Shown piece by piece: positions 6,877-15,635 of a stretch of DNA of 64,000 bases; position 1 is the stretch's first letter, and the number at the start of each line of letters is the position of its first letter. The notes under the pieces were generated by a model that was not told the DNA's origin, searched no databases, and worked only from the letters and a program-made list of their open reading frames with translations. Made by a program: the position numbers and the translations under genes. The stretch lies in the NCBI RefSeq assembly GCF_014673495.1, contig NZ_CP051006.1, positions 1,364,001 through 1,428,000 on the forward strand, read 5' to 3'. The DNA comes from Streptomyces griseofuscus. GTDB lineage: Bacteria; Actinomycetota; Actinomycetes; Streptomycetales; Streptomycetaceae.

Positions 6877-7896
6877 TCAGGGCGCGGGGTCCTTGCGGGC
6901 CCGGCTCGGCTGGACGCGTTTGGGTTCGCCGGGCATCTTCGGGTACTCCGGCGGGTACGGCAGATCGCCGAGCCCGTGGTCGTGCTCGTCGCGGCGGGCC
7001 AGCTCCAGCAGGGCGTCCAGGGAGTGGGCGTGGTCGTCCATGTCGGCGTGTACGTCGCCGAGTTCGGCGAACCGGGCCGGCATGGTGGCCAGGTCGAAGT
7101 CGCGGGGGCGGGCGGAGTCGACCTCCGACCAGCGCAGCGGCGCGGAGACGGTGGCCTCCGGGCGCGGCCGTACCGAGTAGGCGGAGGCGATGGTGCGGTC
7201 GCGGGCCGTCTGGTTGTAGTCGACGAAGATACGGGCGCCGCGCTCCTCCTTCCACCACTTGATGGTGACCTGTTCGGGCATCCGGCGCTCCAGCTCCCGG
7301 CCGACGGCGATGGCGGCGCGCCGTACCTGGGTGAAGGTCCAGTGGGGTTCGATGGGCACGAAGACATGCAGTCCCCGGCCGCCGGAGGTCTTCGGCCAGC
7401 CGCGCAGTCCGCCGAACTCGTCGAGGACGGCGCGCAGTTCATGGGCGGCGCGGACGGCGTCCGTGTAGTCGGTGCCGGGCTGCGGGTCGAGGTCGATGCG
7501 GAGTTCGTCGGGGTGGTCGACATCGCCGGCGCGTACCGGCCAGGGGTGGAAGGTGAGGGTGCCGTACTGGGCGGCCCACACCACTGCGGCTTCCTCGGTC
7601 GGGCACATCTCGTCGGCGCTGCGGCCGCTGGGGAAGGTGATGTGGGCGGTCGGGATCCAGTCGGGCATGCCCTTGGGGGCGCGTTTCTGGAAGAACCACT
7701 CCCCCTCGATGCCGTCCGGGTAGCGCTCCAGGGTGGTGGGCCGCTCGCGCAGGGCGCGCAGGATGCCGGGTCCGACCGCGATGTAGTAGCGCGCGAGGTC
7801 CAGCTTGGTGAAGCCACGCTCCGGGAAGAACACCTTGTCCGGGCTGGACAGCCGTACGGTCCGCCCGGCTACCTCCAGTTCCAGCGCTTCGGCCAT
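6877..7896 (-). CDS. ligD: LigD-type polymerase/primase (NHEJ polymerase domain protein)
   Basis: 339 residues, a stand-alone LigD polymerase domain of the archaeo-eukaryotic primase fold that fills in ends during bacterial non-homologous end joining. Catalytic aspartates are in RIDLDPQPG (135-137); SGGRGLHVF (172-180) binds nucleotide and IFVDYNQTARDRT (about 232) carries the third acid and downstream basic residues. No ligase or nuclease domain is fused; a ligase is encoded divergently 74 bp away. ATG 7896. No Ku gene is in this window. It could also serve in base or ribonucleotide excision repair, as some stand-alone Pol domains do. Confidence 0.92.
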   Translation of the reverse strand: MAEALELEVAGRTVRLSSPDKVFFPERGFTKLDLARYYIAVGPGILRALRERPTTLERYPDGIEGEWFFQKRAPKGMPDWIPTAHITFPSGRSADEMCPTEEAAVVWAAQYGTLTFHPWPVRAGDVDHPDELRIDLDPQPGTDYTDAVRAAHELRAVLDEFGGLRGWPKTSGGRGLHVFVPIEPHWTFTQVRRAAIAVGRELERRMPEQVTIKWWKEERGARIFVDYNQTARDRTIASAYSVRPRPEATVSAPLRWSEVDSARPRDFDLATMPARFAELGDVHADMDDHAHSLDALLELARRDEHDHGLGDLPYPPEYPKMPGEPKRVQPSRARKDPAP

Positions 7897-7970
7897 GCGG
7901 CCACCGTAGGCGCCCCCCGCGCGGCGCGCACACCGGGCGGGCAGGGGCGCGCGCGAGCAGAATCGGAGCC

Positions 7971-9041
7971 ATGGAGCTGCCCGTGATGCCGCCTGTGAAG
8001 CCGATGCTCGCCAAGTCGGTGGCGAGGATCCCGCCGGGCATGCACTACGAGGCGAAGTGGGACGGGTTCCGTGCGATCGTGTTCCGCGACGGCGCCGAGA
8101 TCGAGCTGGGCAGCCGCACCGGCAAGCCGTTGACCAGGTATTTCCCCGAGCTGGTCGAGGCGCTGCGGGAGCGGGTGCCGGGGCGGTGTGTGCTCGACGG
8201 GGAGATCGTGATCGCGCGGGCCGGGCATCTGGACTTCGACGCGCTGACCGAGCGGATCCATCCGGCCGCCTCCCGGGTGCGGACCCTGGCGGAGCGCACC
8301 CCGGCGTCCTTCGTCGCCTTCGATCTGCTGGCGCTGGACGACCACGCCCTGCTGGACGTGCCGCTCACCGACCGCCGGGCGCTGCTGGACCGGGCCCTCG
8401 CCGGCGCCGGCCCGCCGGTGCATCTGGCGCCCGCCACGACGGATCTCGCGGTGGCCGAGGAGTGGTTCGAGCGGTTCGAGGGCGCCGGGCTCGACGGGAT
8501 CGTGGCCAAGCCGCTCGACATGCGCTACCGGCAGGACGAACGCGCCATGTTCAAGATCAAGCATGAGCGCACGGCCGATGTCGTCGTGGCCGGGTACCGG
8601 CTGCACAAGAGCGGTCCGGTGGTGGGCTCGCTGCTGCTTGGCCTGTACGACGGGCAGGGCAGGCTCCAGCATGTGGGCGTGTCGGCCGCGTTCCCCATGA
8701 AGCGGCGCGCCGAACTGGTCGAGGAACTGGCGCCGCTGCGCATGGAGGAGGTCACCGGGCACCCCTGGGCGGCCTGGTCCGAGGAGGCCGCGCACGAGAG
8801 CGCGCGGCTGCCGGGCGCGCCGAGCCGCTGGTCGGGCAAGAAGGACCTGTCCTGGGTGCCGCTGCGGCCCGAGCGGGTGGCCGAGGTCGCCTACGACCAC
8901 ATGGAGAACGGGCAGCGCTTCCGGCACACCGCCCGTTTCCGCCGCTGGCGCCCCGACCGGGCGCCCGAGAGCTGTACGTACGCCCAGTTGGCGGAGCCGG
9001 TGCGGTACGACCTCGCGGAGATCCTCGGGAAGAAGGGCTGA
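7971..9041 (+). CDS. ATP-dependent DNA ligase (LigC/LigD ligase-domain type)
   Basis: 356 residues, an ATP-dependent ligase with nucleotidyltransferase and OB domains only. The AMP-accepting lysine is in YEAKWDGFRA (Lys29), followed by SRTGKPLTRYFPE, LDGEIVI, FDLLALD (motif IIIa), GLDGIVAKP (motif IV) and FKIKHER (motif V). It joins nicked DNA, probably with the divergent polymerase protein in end joining or patch repair. ATG 7971; a second Met lies five codons on. The two genes share a 74-bp promoter region. Polymerase and ligase being separate proteins is the common Streptomyces arrangement, unlike the fused mycobacterial LigD. Confidence 0.92.
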   Translation: MELPVMPPVKPMLAKSVARIPPGMHYEAKWDGFRAIVFRDGAEIELGSRTGKPLTRYFPELVEALRERVPGRCVLDGEIVIARAGHLDFDALTERIHPAASRVRTLAERTPASFVAFDLLALDDHALLDVPLTDRRALLDRALAGAGPPVHLAPATTDLAVAEEWFERFEGAGLDGIVAKPLDMRYRQDERAMFKIKHERTADVVVAGYRLHKSGPVVGSLLLGLYDGQGRLQHVGVSAAFPMKRRAELVEELAPLRMEEVTGHPWAAWSEEAAHESARLPGAPSRWSGKKDLSWVPLRPERVAEVAYDHMENGQRFRHTARFRRWRPDRAPESCTYAQLAEPVRYDLAEILGKKG

Positions 9042-9073
9042 GCCCTGCGCCACCGAGCTCCGGGTCCCTGCCG

Positions 9074-10264
9074 CTACGGCTTCATCAGGATCTTGATCGC
9101 GCCGTCCTCCTTGCGCTGGAACATCTCGTAGGCGTGCGGCGCCTCGGACAGCGGGACCCGGTGCGTCGCGAAGTCCTCGACACCGAGCGGGTCGTCGTCG
9201 GTGAGGTACGGCATGATCTGGTCGCTCCAGCGGCGGACGTTGGCCTGCCCCATCCGCAGCTGGGTCTGCTTGTCGAACAGGGTGAGCAGCGGGATCGGGT
9301 CGGCCATGCCGCCGTAGACACCGCTGAGCGAGATGGTGCCACCCCGTCGTACCAGGTCGATCGCCATGTACAGGGCGCCGAGCCGGTCGATGCTGAAGCG
9401 TTCCGCGAAGGGGGCCGCGACCGCGCGCGGCATCAGGGCGGTGGCCTGCTGGGCGAGCCGTGCGGCCGCGCTGCCGTGGGCCTCGGTGCCGACGGCGTCG
9501 ATCACCGCGTCCGGACCCCGGCCGCCGGTCTCGTCACGGATCGCGTGGATCAGCGCCTTCTCGTCGTCGAAGGCCCGCAGGTCGTACGTCTTCACTCCCC
9601 GCCGGTTCGCCCGCGCGAGCCGCTCGGGCACCAGGTCGATGCCGAAGACCTGTTCGGCGCCGCGTGCCTTGGCGATCCGGCAGGACATGTCGCCGATCGG
9701 GCCGAGCCCGAGGACGGCGACGCTGCCGCCGGGCGGGATCGCCGCGTACTCCACGGCCTGCCAGGCGGTGGGCAGCACATCGGAGAGATAGACGAAGCGG
9801 TCGTCCGGCGGGCCTTCGGGCACCTTCATCGGGCCGAACTGGGCCTGCGGCACCCGCAGATACTCGGCCTGGGCACCCGGTACGGCGCCGTAGAGCCGGG
9901 TGTAGCCGAACAGGGCCGCGCCCATGCCCTCGCCGGTGACCTGGGTGGTCTCGCACTGGGTGGTGAGCCCGGAGTCGCACATGAAGCAGTGCCCGCAGGA
10001 GATCTGGAACGGCACCACGACCCGGTCGCCGGGCTTCAGGTTCGTCACCTCCGAGCCGACCTCCTCCACGATGCCCATGGGCTCGTGGCCGAGGATGTCA
10101 CCCGGGGTCATGAACGGGGTGAGCACTTCGTACAGATGCAGGTCGGAACCGCACAGCCCGCTGGAGGTGATGCGGATGACAGCGTCGGTGGGCTTCTCGA
10201 TCCTCGGGTCGGGCACGTCCTCCACCCGCACGTCCCGCCTGCCCTGCCAGGTGACTGCCTTCAT
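9074..10264 (-). CDS. zinc-dependent alcohol/formaldehyde-type dehydrogenase
   Basis: 396 residues, medium-chain dehydrogenase with a GroES-like N-terminal half and a Rossmann domain (GLGPIG near 180). Catalytic zinc ligands are Cys38 (LCGSDLH) and His60-Glu61 (GHEPMG); a structural zinc set C91-x2-C94-x2-C97-x7-C105 is complete. It resembles glutathione-independent formaldehyde dehydrogenase-like oxidoreductases. ATG 10264 has AAGGGAG upstream. It ends 32 bp from the convergent ligase gene and diverges from the DUF3048 lipoprotein. The substrate is not readable from sequence. Confidence 0.9.
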   Translation of the reverse strand: MKAVTWQGRRDVRVEDVPDPRIEKPTDAVIRITSSGLCGSDLHLYEVLTPFMTPGDILGHEPMGIVEEVGSEVTNLKPGDRVVVPFQISCGHCFMCDSGLTTQCETTQVTGEGMGAALFGYTRLYGAVPGAQAEYLRVPQAQFGPMKVPEGPPDDRFVYLSDVLPTAWQAVEYAAIPPGGSVAVLGLGPIGDMSCRIAKARGAEQVFGIDLVPERLARANRRGVKTYDLRAFDDEKALIHAIRDETGGRGPDAVIDAVGTEAHGSAAARLAQQATALMPRAVAAPFAERFSIDRLGALYMAIDLVRRGGTISLSGVYGGMADPIPLLTLFDKQTQLRMGQANVRRWSDQIMPYLTDDDPLGVEDFATHRVPLSEAPHAYEMFQRKEDGAIKILMKP

Positions 10265-10472
10265 GAGGTCGCGCTCCCTTGGTCGCGTGGGTCCGTTTCG
10301 CGGTGGCGGCCGGGTACCCGTGCGTCCGGGTGCCGAATCCCCTGGTGGGCAGGGCTCGGGTGCCGGGCGCGTGCGGGACGGGGGCACAGCGGGTATGACC
10401 CGCGTGCGCGCACGATCGGAGGCGGACGGCGGACGACTGACGACCACGGCGGATGACGGACGAGGTGGCGAG

Positions 10473-11429
10473 GTGGGCGGAAGACGTGGTCGGCGAAGAG
10501 CCGCGGGGACGGCGGTCGTGCTGGTCGCCGCCCTGGCGTCGGGGTGCGGCGGGCACGGCGGCCGGCACGACCGGGGGCCGGTTCCGACCCGGCCCCCGTC
10601 CCCCACCGCCATGGGCGGCTCGCCGCTCGCCGTGAAGATCGACAATGTGCCGGCGGCCCGCCCGGCGACCGGGCTCGACGCCGCCGACGTGGTGTACGCG
10701 GAACAGGTCGAGGGCGGTCTGAGCCGACTGATGGCGGTGTACGCGAGGCGCCTGCCGAGCGCCGTCGGACCGGTGCGCAGCGCCCGCGAGTCCGATCTGG
10801 AGCTGCTCGGCCAGTTCGACCGGCCGTATCTGGCCTTCTCCGGCGCCCAGCGCAAGCTGCTGCCGCTGATCGAGCGGGCGCCGGTGCGGCCCGAGTCGCC
10901 CGACGAGGCATCCGGCGCCTACTACCGGGACAGCACCCGGGGCGCGCCGCACAACCTCTGTCTGCGCCCGGCGCGCCTGCTGCGCTCCGCCCCGGGCGAG
11001 GGCGCGCTGACCACGGGCTTCCGCTACGGCCCCGCCCCCTCCGGCGGCACCCCGGTGGCCTCGCGCACCGTGCGCTATCCGGCGGCCCGCTTCACCTTCA
11101 CCTGGTCCGGGGCCCGGCACGGCTGGCTGATCGCGATGGACGGCACCCCCGCGGTCACCACGGAAGGTCCCCGCCCGGCGCCGCCGACGGTCGTCGTCCA
11201 GTACGTCCGGATCCGCGATTCGAAGTACCACGATGTGCTCGGCAACCCCACCCCCTACACCGAGACGGTCGGCTCCGGGCGGGCGGAGGTGCTGCGCGAC
11301 GGGCGCTCCTTCGCCGCCACCTGGTCGCGGCCCGCGGCGAACGGCGGTACGGCGTTCACCGGGGCGGACGGCGGGCCGCTGGACTTCGCCGCCGGTCAGG
11401 TGTGGGTGGTGTTCGCGCGGGCGGCCTGA
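10473..11429 (+). CDS. DUF3048 family lipoprotein
   Basis: 318 residues. From GTG 10473 the protein begins with an Arg-rich n-region, a hydrophobic stretch (GTAVVLVAALASG) and lipobox Cys25, so it should be a membrane-anchored lipoprotein facing outward. The body has DUF3048 features: AVKIDNVPAARPATGLDAAD, VYAEQVEGGLSRLMAVY, VGPVRSARESD and, near the end, GQVWVVFA. The family's role is unknown (YerB-like). GTG 10473 is preferred over ATG 10395 because GAGG lies at the right distance and the 26 extra residues would push the signal peptide inward. Confidence 0.85.
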   Translation: MGGRRGRRRAAGTAVVLVAALASGCGGHGGRHDRGPVPTRPPSPTAMGGSPLAVKIDNVPAARPATGLDAADVVYAEQVEGGLSRLMAVYARRLPSAVGPVRSARESDLELLGQFDRPYLAFSGAQRKLLPLIERAPVRPESPDEASGAYYRDSTRGAPHNLCLRPARLLRSAPGEGALTTGFRYGPAPSGGTPVASRTVRYPAARFTFTWSGARHGWLIAMDGTPAVTTEGPRPAPPTVVVQYVRIRDSKYHDVLGNPTPYTETVGSGRAEVLRDGRSFAATWSRPAANGGTAFTGADGGPLDFAAGQVWVVFARAA

Positions 11430-11451
11430 ACCGCCCCGCGGCGCCCGAGGA

Positions 11452-14130
11452 CTATCGTGCTCCTCCCTGGTCGAGCGCCGCCCTCGCCTGTGCGACCAGG
11501 CCGTCCGCCCCGCAGGAGCGGGCCAGGTCCAGGCCACGGTCGAGGTCGGCGGCGGAGCGGGCGAGGATGCCGAACTCGATACGGGCGGCCGCGTGTTCGT
11601 ACTGGGAGGGCGATGCCTCCAGATAGGTGACGGCGCGGCTCGCGAGCTGGAGTGCGCGGGTGCCGGTCTCGAGCGCGGCGGCACAGCGCAGGGCCTCGCC
11701 GATGGCGGTGTCCGTGCCGAAGCGCTCGGCCTGCCGCCGGGCGTCGGCGGCGAGCCGTTTGCTGCGGGCCGGGTCCTGGACCGCGAGGGCCCGGGCGAGA
11801 TCGACCGACCAGGGTGCGAGGACCGGGTTGTGGCCGCCCCGGGAGGCGGCGGTCTTCTCGGCGGCCTCCAGCTCGTTGACGCCTTCTTCCGTACGGCCGA
11901 CGGCGAGCAGCAGCCGGCCGCGCACCGAGCGGACGTCGAGCAGCACGATGGTGGACGGGTAGGGCGGGGCGAAGCCGTACTGTTCGGCGACCGCCCAGGC
12001 TTCGTCGACATGGCCGCGGGCGAGCAGGGTGTCGACCAGACCGCAGGTGGCGGACCAGTGCAACGGCAGGCGTCGGCCCACCCGTTCGGCGAGGGCGAGG
12101 GCCTCGCGCAGATTGGTCTCCGCGTCCCGCAGTCGGCCCTGCCGGCGGTAGGCCAGACCCAGGTAGGCGTTGGCCAGGGAGAGATGCCCGCCGTGCCAGC
12201 CCGCGCCGGTGTACACGCGCAGGGCCTCCGCGAACAGGCTCTCGGCGCGGTCGAGCCGGTCGGTGTAGACATAGGCGCTGCCGAGCATCATCAGCAGTTC
12301 GATGCCCCACTCGCGGTCGGTCCAGCCGAGGCCGGGCGCGAGCCGTCCGTTGACGAGGGCCCGGTCGCAGAGTTCGACGATCTCGGCGGCGCTCTCGCCG
12401 TGCGTCATGGCGTCGAAGCCGCGCAGGATCAGCAGCGCGCGTTCGGTGTTGTCGCGGCCGGCGCAGGTGGCGGCGAGTTCGGCGAGGCCCTGGGAGCGGG
12501 CCGGGGCGACGGTCTCGCCGTGGATGCCCTCCCACATGTACTGGAACGCCTGCAACCGCAGCCGCACGGGCCCCGGTTCGTGCCGGGCGGCCTCGGCCTC
12601 GATGGTGCGGACGGCCTCCTCCAACTGGTCGTTGTGGAGCAGGGCCTGGGAGAGCCGGACCACGGCGTCGACGCGTTCGCCGCCGTCGAGGCCGCGCATG
12701 CCGAGGGCGCTGCGCAGATGGGCGATCGTGACGGCGGGTGCGGTCAGCAGGGTGGCGCAGCCCAGTTCGTAGAGGACCTGGGCGTGGATCTCGGGGCGGG
12801 GCGGCTCCTCCAGGGCGCGTTCGAGGCAGACGCGGGCCGCGTCGGGCGCGCCGACGGCGAGGTGTTCGCGGGCGGCCTCGCGCAGCCGCTCGACCAGTCT
12901 CTCGTCGGCCTCCGGATGGACTTCGAGGAGGTGCCGGGCCGCTTCGGCGGCGCCCCGGCCCAGCTCGGTGACGATCTCGGCGGCCACTCCGTGCATGGCG
13001 GTGCACACGCCCGGCGGGATGGAGTTGTAGACGGCGGAGGCGATCAGCGGGTGCACGAACTCCAGCTCGCCGTCCCGGCGTTCGCTGGCCGTGGGGTCGG
13101 GTGTGGTGAGGATGCGGGCGGTGCGCAGCAGACCGGCGCAGTGCCGGGCGGTGTCCTCGTCCATCGTGGCGAGACGGGCGACCGACTCCAGGGTGATGCC
13201 GGTGCCGAGGACGGCGGCGGCCCAGGCGAACTGGGTGGCCTGGAGGCCGAGTTCCTTGATCCGGTCGACGAGTCCGCCGCCGCGGGCCGCGCGGTTGAGG
13301 GCGCGCAGTTCCCCGGCCCGGGCCTCCACCGGCGACAGTTCGCTCTCCTGCACCTTGGCGAGGAGTTCCACGGCGTCGTACGGATTGCCCGCGGTGACGG
13401 CCCAGACCTCGCGGCAGAACGCGTCGTCGGCATGCCGGCCGAGGGTGGCGCGGGTGAGTCCGGCCGCCGCGTCGGGGGTGAGTGCGCGCAGATTGTTGAC
13501 GGGGCGGCCCGCGGCCTCGGCGACCGCGTCGAGGTGCCGGGCGCTCTCCCCGCTGACGTCGCCGGGCCTGCGGGCGACCACGACCAGGACGGGCAGGTCG
13601 TGCAGGCGTTCGGCGAAGGCGGCGAGCCAGCGCAGGGTCTCCTGGTCGGCCCAGTGCGCGTCGTCGATCAGCAGCACGAGCGGCCATTCGCGGCGGGCGA
13701 GCCGGCGGACGGCGGCCACGAGTCCGTCGCACACGTACTGCGGGTCGGCGCTCTCCTCCTGCGGTTCGGCTATGCCGAGGGCGGGACCGGCGATGTCGTA
13801 CCAGTCGCCGAGGTACTCGCGGGCCTCCTCGGGCAGCAGCGACAGCAGTGCGGGCTGGAGCAGCTGCCGTACCACGTTGAAGGGCACGGACCTCAGGGTC
13901 TCGGCGCCGCGTGTGTACCAGACGGTGCAGCCCCGGCGTTCGGCCATGCGCCGGGCCTCGGTCAGCAGCGCGGTCTTGCCGAGGCCCGCCTCGCCGCGGA
14001 AGACCAGCAGGCCGCCCGCGGAGGACTCGTCGGCGCGCAGCTCCTCGATGGCCCGCGCGACGGTGTCGATCTCCGCGTCCCGCTCCCACAGGGGAGCCGA
14101 AGCGGCCGCCGCCGGCCGTCCCTCCGTCAT
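11452..14130 (-). CDS. LAL-like AAA ATPase/TPR regulator lacking the LuxR helix-turn-helix
   Basis: 892 residues. An N-terminal AAA_16 module carries Walker A GEAGLGKTA (46-54) and Walker B LVLLIDDAHWAD (151-162), followed by a long helical, TPR-like region with repeats such as HLSLANAYLGLAYRRQGRLRDAE. This is the build of the large LuxR (LAL/MalT-like) activators of Streptomyces clusters, but the protein stops at RAALDQGGAR, just where the C-terminal HTH of that class would begin. The next gene's end lies 22 bp beyond, so no HTH is left. It may act by protein contact, or be a truncated regulator. ATG 14130. Confidence 0.85.
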   Translation of the reverse strand: MTEGRPAAAASAPLWERDAEIDTVARAIEELRADESSAGGLLVFRGEAGLGKTALLTEARRMAERRGCTVWYTRGAETLRSVPFNVVRQLLQPALLSLLPEEAREYLGDWYDIAGPALGIAEPQEESADPQYVCDGLVAAVRRLARREWPLVLLIDDAHWADQETLRWLAAFAERLHDLPVLVVVARRPGDVSGESARHLDAVAEAAGRPVNNLRALTPDAAAGLTRATLGRHADDAFCREVWAVTAGNPYDAVELLAKVQESELSPVEARAGELRALNRAARGGGLVDRIKELGLQATQFAWAAAVLGTGITLESVARLATMDEDTARHCAGLLRTARILTTPDPTASERRDGELEFVHPLIASAVYNSIPPGVCTAMHGVAAEIVTELGRGAAEAARHLLEVHPEADERLVERLREAAREHLAVGAPDAARVCLERALEEPPRPEIHAQVLYELGCATLLTAPAVTIAHLRSALGMRGLDGGERVDAVVRLSQALLHNDQLEEAVRTIEAEAARHEPGPVRLRLQAFQYMWEGIHGETVAPARSQGLAELAATCAGRDNTERALLILRGFDAMTHGESAAEIVELCDRALVNGRLAPGLGWTDREWGIELLMMLGSAYVYTDRLDRAESLFAEALRVYTGAGWHGGHLSLANAYLGLAYRRQGRLRDAETNLREALALAERVGRRLPLHWSATCGLVDTLLARGHVDEAWAVAEQYGFAPPYPSTIVLLDVRSVRGRLLLAVGRTEEGVNELEAAEKTAASRGGHNPVLAPWSVDLARALAVQDPARSKRLAADARRQAERFGTDTAIGEALRCAAALETGTRALQLASRAVTYLEASPSQYEHAAARIEFGILARSAADLDRGLDLARSCGADGLVAQARAALDQGGAR

Positions 14131-14304
14131 CCCGTTACCTCCCCAAGGTCGCCCGAATGACGTACAGACCCCGAGCGTAGCCGTCCGGTGGGATATGTGG
14201 TGGCCGGTCGGGGCAGCTCTTGCACAGCCGGGTGAAAGTTCGGGCGGCCGGGCGACGCGGGCCCGCCTCGATCAGCGATGTCGTCGGCGGACGGAGCGTC
14301 AGCG

Positions 14305-15633
14305 GTGAGCGAGACGAGGCGGGTTCCGCGGGGGCGTACGACCGTCCGGGGCCCCGGGGTGCGGGCGGTGGCGGCGGGCTCGGTCGGGAACTTCGTGGAG
14401 TGGTACGAGTTCGCGGTCTACGGCTTCCTCGCGACCGTGCTCGCCGAGCGCTTCTTCACCCCGGCGGGCGGCGGCGCGGTGGAGGGGCTGGTGCGGACGT
14501 ACGCCTCCTTCGCGCTCGCGTTCTTCTTCCGGCCGCTGGGCGCGGTGCTGTTCGGCAGGCTGGGCGACCGGTACGGGCGGCGGCCGGTGCTGATCGGGGT
14601 GGTGGCGCTGATGTCGGGCGCGACGGCGCTGATCGGGGCGCTGCCGACGTACGGCGCGGTGGGCGCCCTCGCGCCCTGGCTGCTCACGCTGCTGCGGATC
14701 GTCCAAGGGCTCGCGGCGGGCGGGGAGTTCGGCGGTGCGGTGGCGGTGCTGACGGAGTTCGCACCGCCGGGGCGGCGGGGGCTGTACGGGGCGTGGCAGT
14801 CCTTCACGGTGGCGCTGGGGCTGCTGGGCGGCGCGGGGGTCACGGCGGTGACGGCCGCGGTGCTGGGCACGGAGCGGCTGTCCGCGTGGGGGTGGCGGCT
14901 GCCGTTCCTGCTGGCCGTGCCGCTGGGTCTGCTGGCGCTGTGGCTGCGCAGCGGCCTCACGGAGACGCCGGAGTTCCTGGAGCGGACCAACACCCGGGAT
15001 ATAAGGCCCGGTTGGGGGGCGCTGGTGCTCGCGGCGGCGCGGGTGACGGGCTGGGCGGCGGCCGGTTACACCTTCCTGGTGGTGCTTCCCTCGTACCTCC
15101 AGAGCGCGCTGCACACGGGCTTCGCGCAGGCGCTGCTGGCCGCGGCGGTGGCCAACGCGGGGTTCGCCGCGGCGATCCTGCCCGCCGGGGTGCTCAGCGA
15201 CCGGGTGGGGCGGCGGCCGGTGCTGCTCGCGGGCGCGGTGCTGGTGGTGGCGACCGCGCTGCCGGTGCTCGATCTGCTCCGGGATCCCGGGGCCTCGACC
15301 GTGGCGAAGGCCCTCGCGCTGGCCGGCGCCGGCGCGGTGGTGGGTCTGATGGCGGGCCCGGGACCCGCCCTGCTCGCCGAGATGTTCCCCGCCCGCGTCC
15401 GCTGGACCGGCCTCGGTCTCGCCTACGCCCTGTCCAACGCGGTCTTCTCCGGCTGCGCGGGCCTGATCATCACGGAGGCGGTGCGCAGGACCGGGAACCC
15501 GGACGTACCCGGCTACTACGCGGCGGCCGCGTGCGCGGTGAGCGCGTCGGCCCTGCTGAAGCGGGCTCCAGGAGAGGGGAGTTGGCGGCGTCGGCCATCG
15601 GAAGAGGCGGCACAAAAGGCGAGTTGGAGGTAG
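14305..15633 (+). CDS. MFS transporter, metabolite:H+ symporter family
   Basis: 442 residues and about twelve membrane helices. The signature GSVGNFVEWYEFAVYGF (about 25-41) and the loop GRLGDRYGRRPVL (about 89-101), with a repeat DRVGRRPVLLAG in the second half, place it in the MHS group with ShiA, KgtP and ProP, which import organic acids or osmolytes with protons. GTG 14305 is preferred for GGAG upstream; an in-frame ATG at 14278 has no visible ribosome site. The stop codon lies 2 bp before anmK, so the two are co-transcribed. The last 25 residues are polar and variable. Confidence 0.88.
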   Translation: MSETRRVPRGRTTVRGPGVRAVAAGSVGNFVEWYEFAVYGFLATVLAERFFTPAGGGAVEGLVRTYASFALAFFFRPLGAVLFGRLGDRYGRRPVLIGVVALMSGATALIGALPTYGAVGALAPWLLTLLRIVQGLAAGGEFGGAVAVLTEFAPPGRRGLYGAWQSFTVALGLLGGAGVTAVTAAVLGTERLSAWGWRLPFLLAVPLGLLALWLRSGLTETPEFLERTNTRDIRPGWGALVLAAARVTGWAAAGYTFLVVLPSYLQSALHTGFAQALLAAAVANAGFAAAILPAGVLSDRVGRRPVLLAGAVLVVATALPVLDLLRDPGASTVAKALALAGAGAVVGLMAGPGPALLAEMFPARVRWTGLGLAYALSNAVFSGCAGLIITEAVRRTGNPDVPGYYAAAACAVSASALLKRAPGEGSWRRRPSEEAAQKASWR

Positions 15634-15635
15634 CG

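Noticed and set aside
5703..7817. One 704-residue fusion of LacI regulator with an upstream Pro/Arg-rich part
   Set aside because: The upstream part is the out-of-frame reading of the LigD-type polymerase gene; the LacI protein starts at 6818.
11396..14089. Very long Arg-rich frames around the LAL-like gene on both strands
   Set aside because: Composition is nearly all Arg, Gly, Pro and Ala, typical of out-of-frame reading of GC-rich genes; the real frame has Walker motifs.
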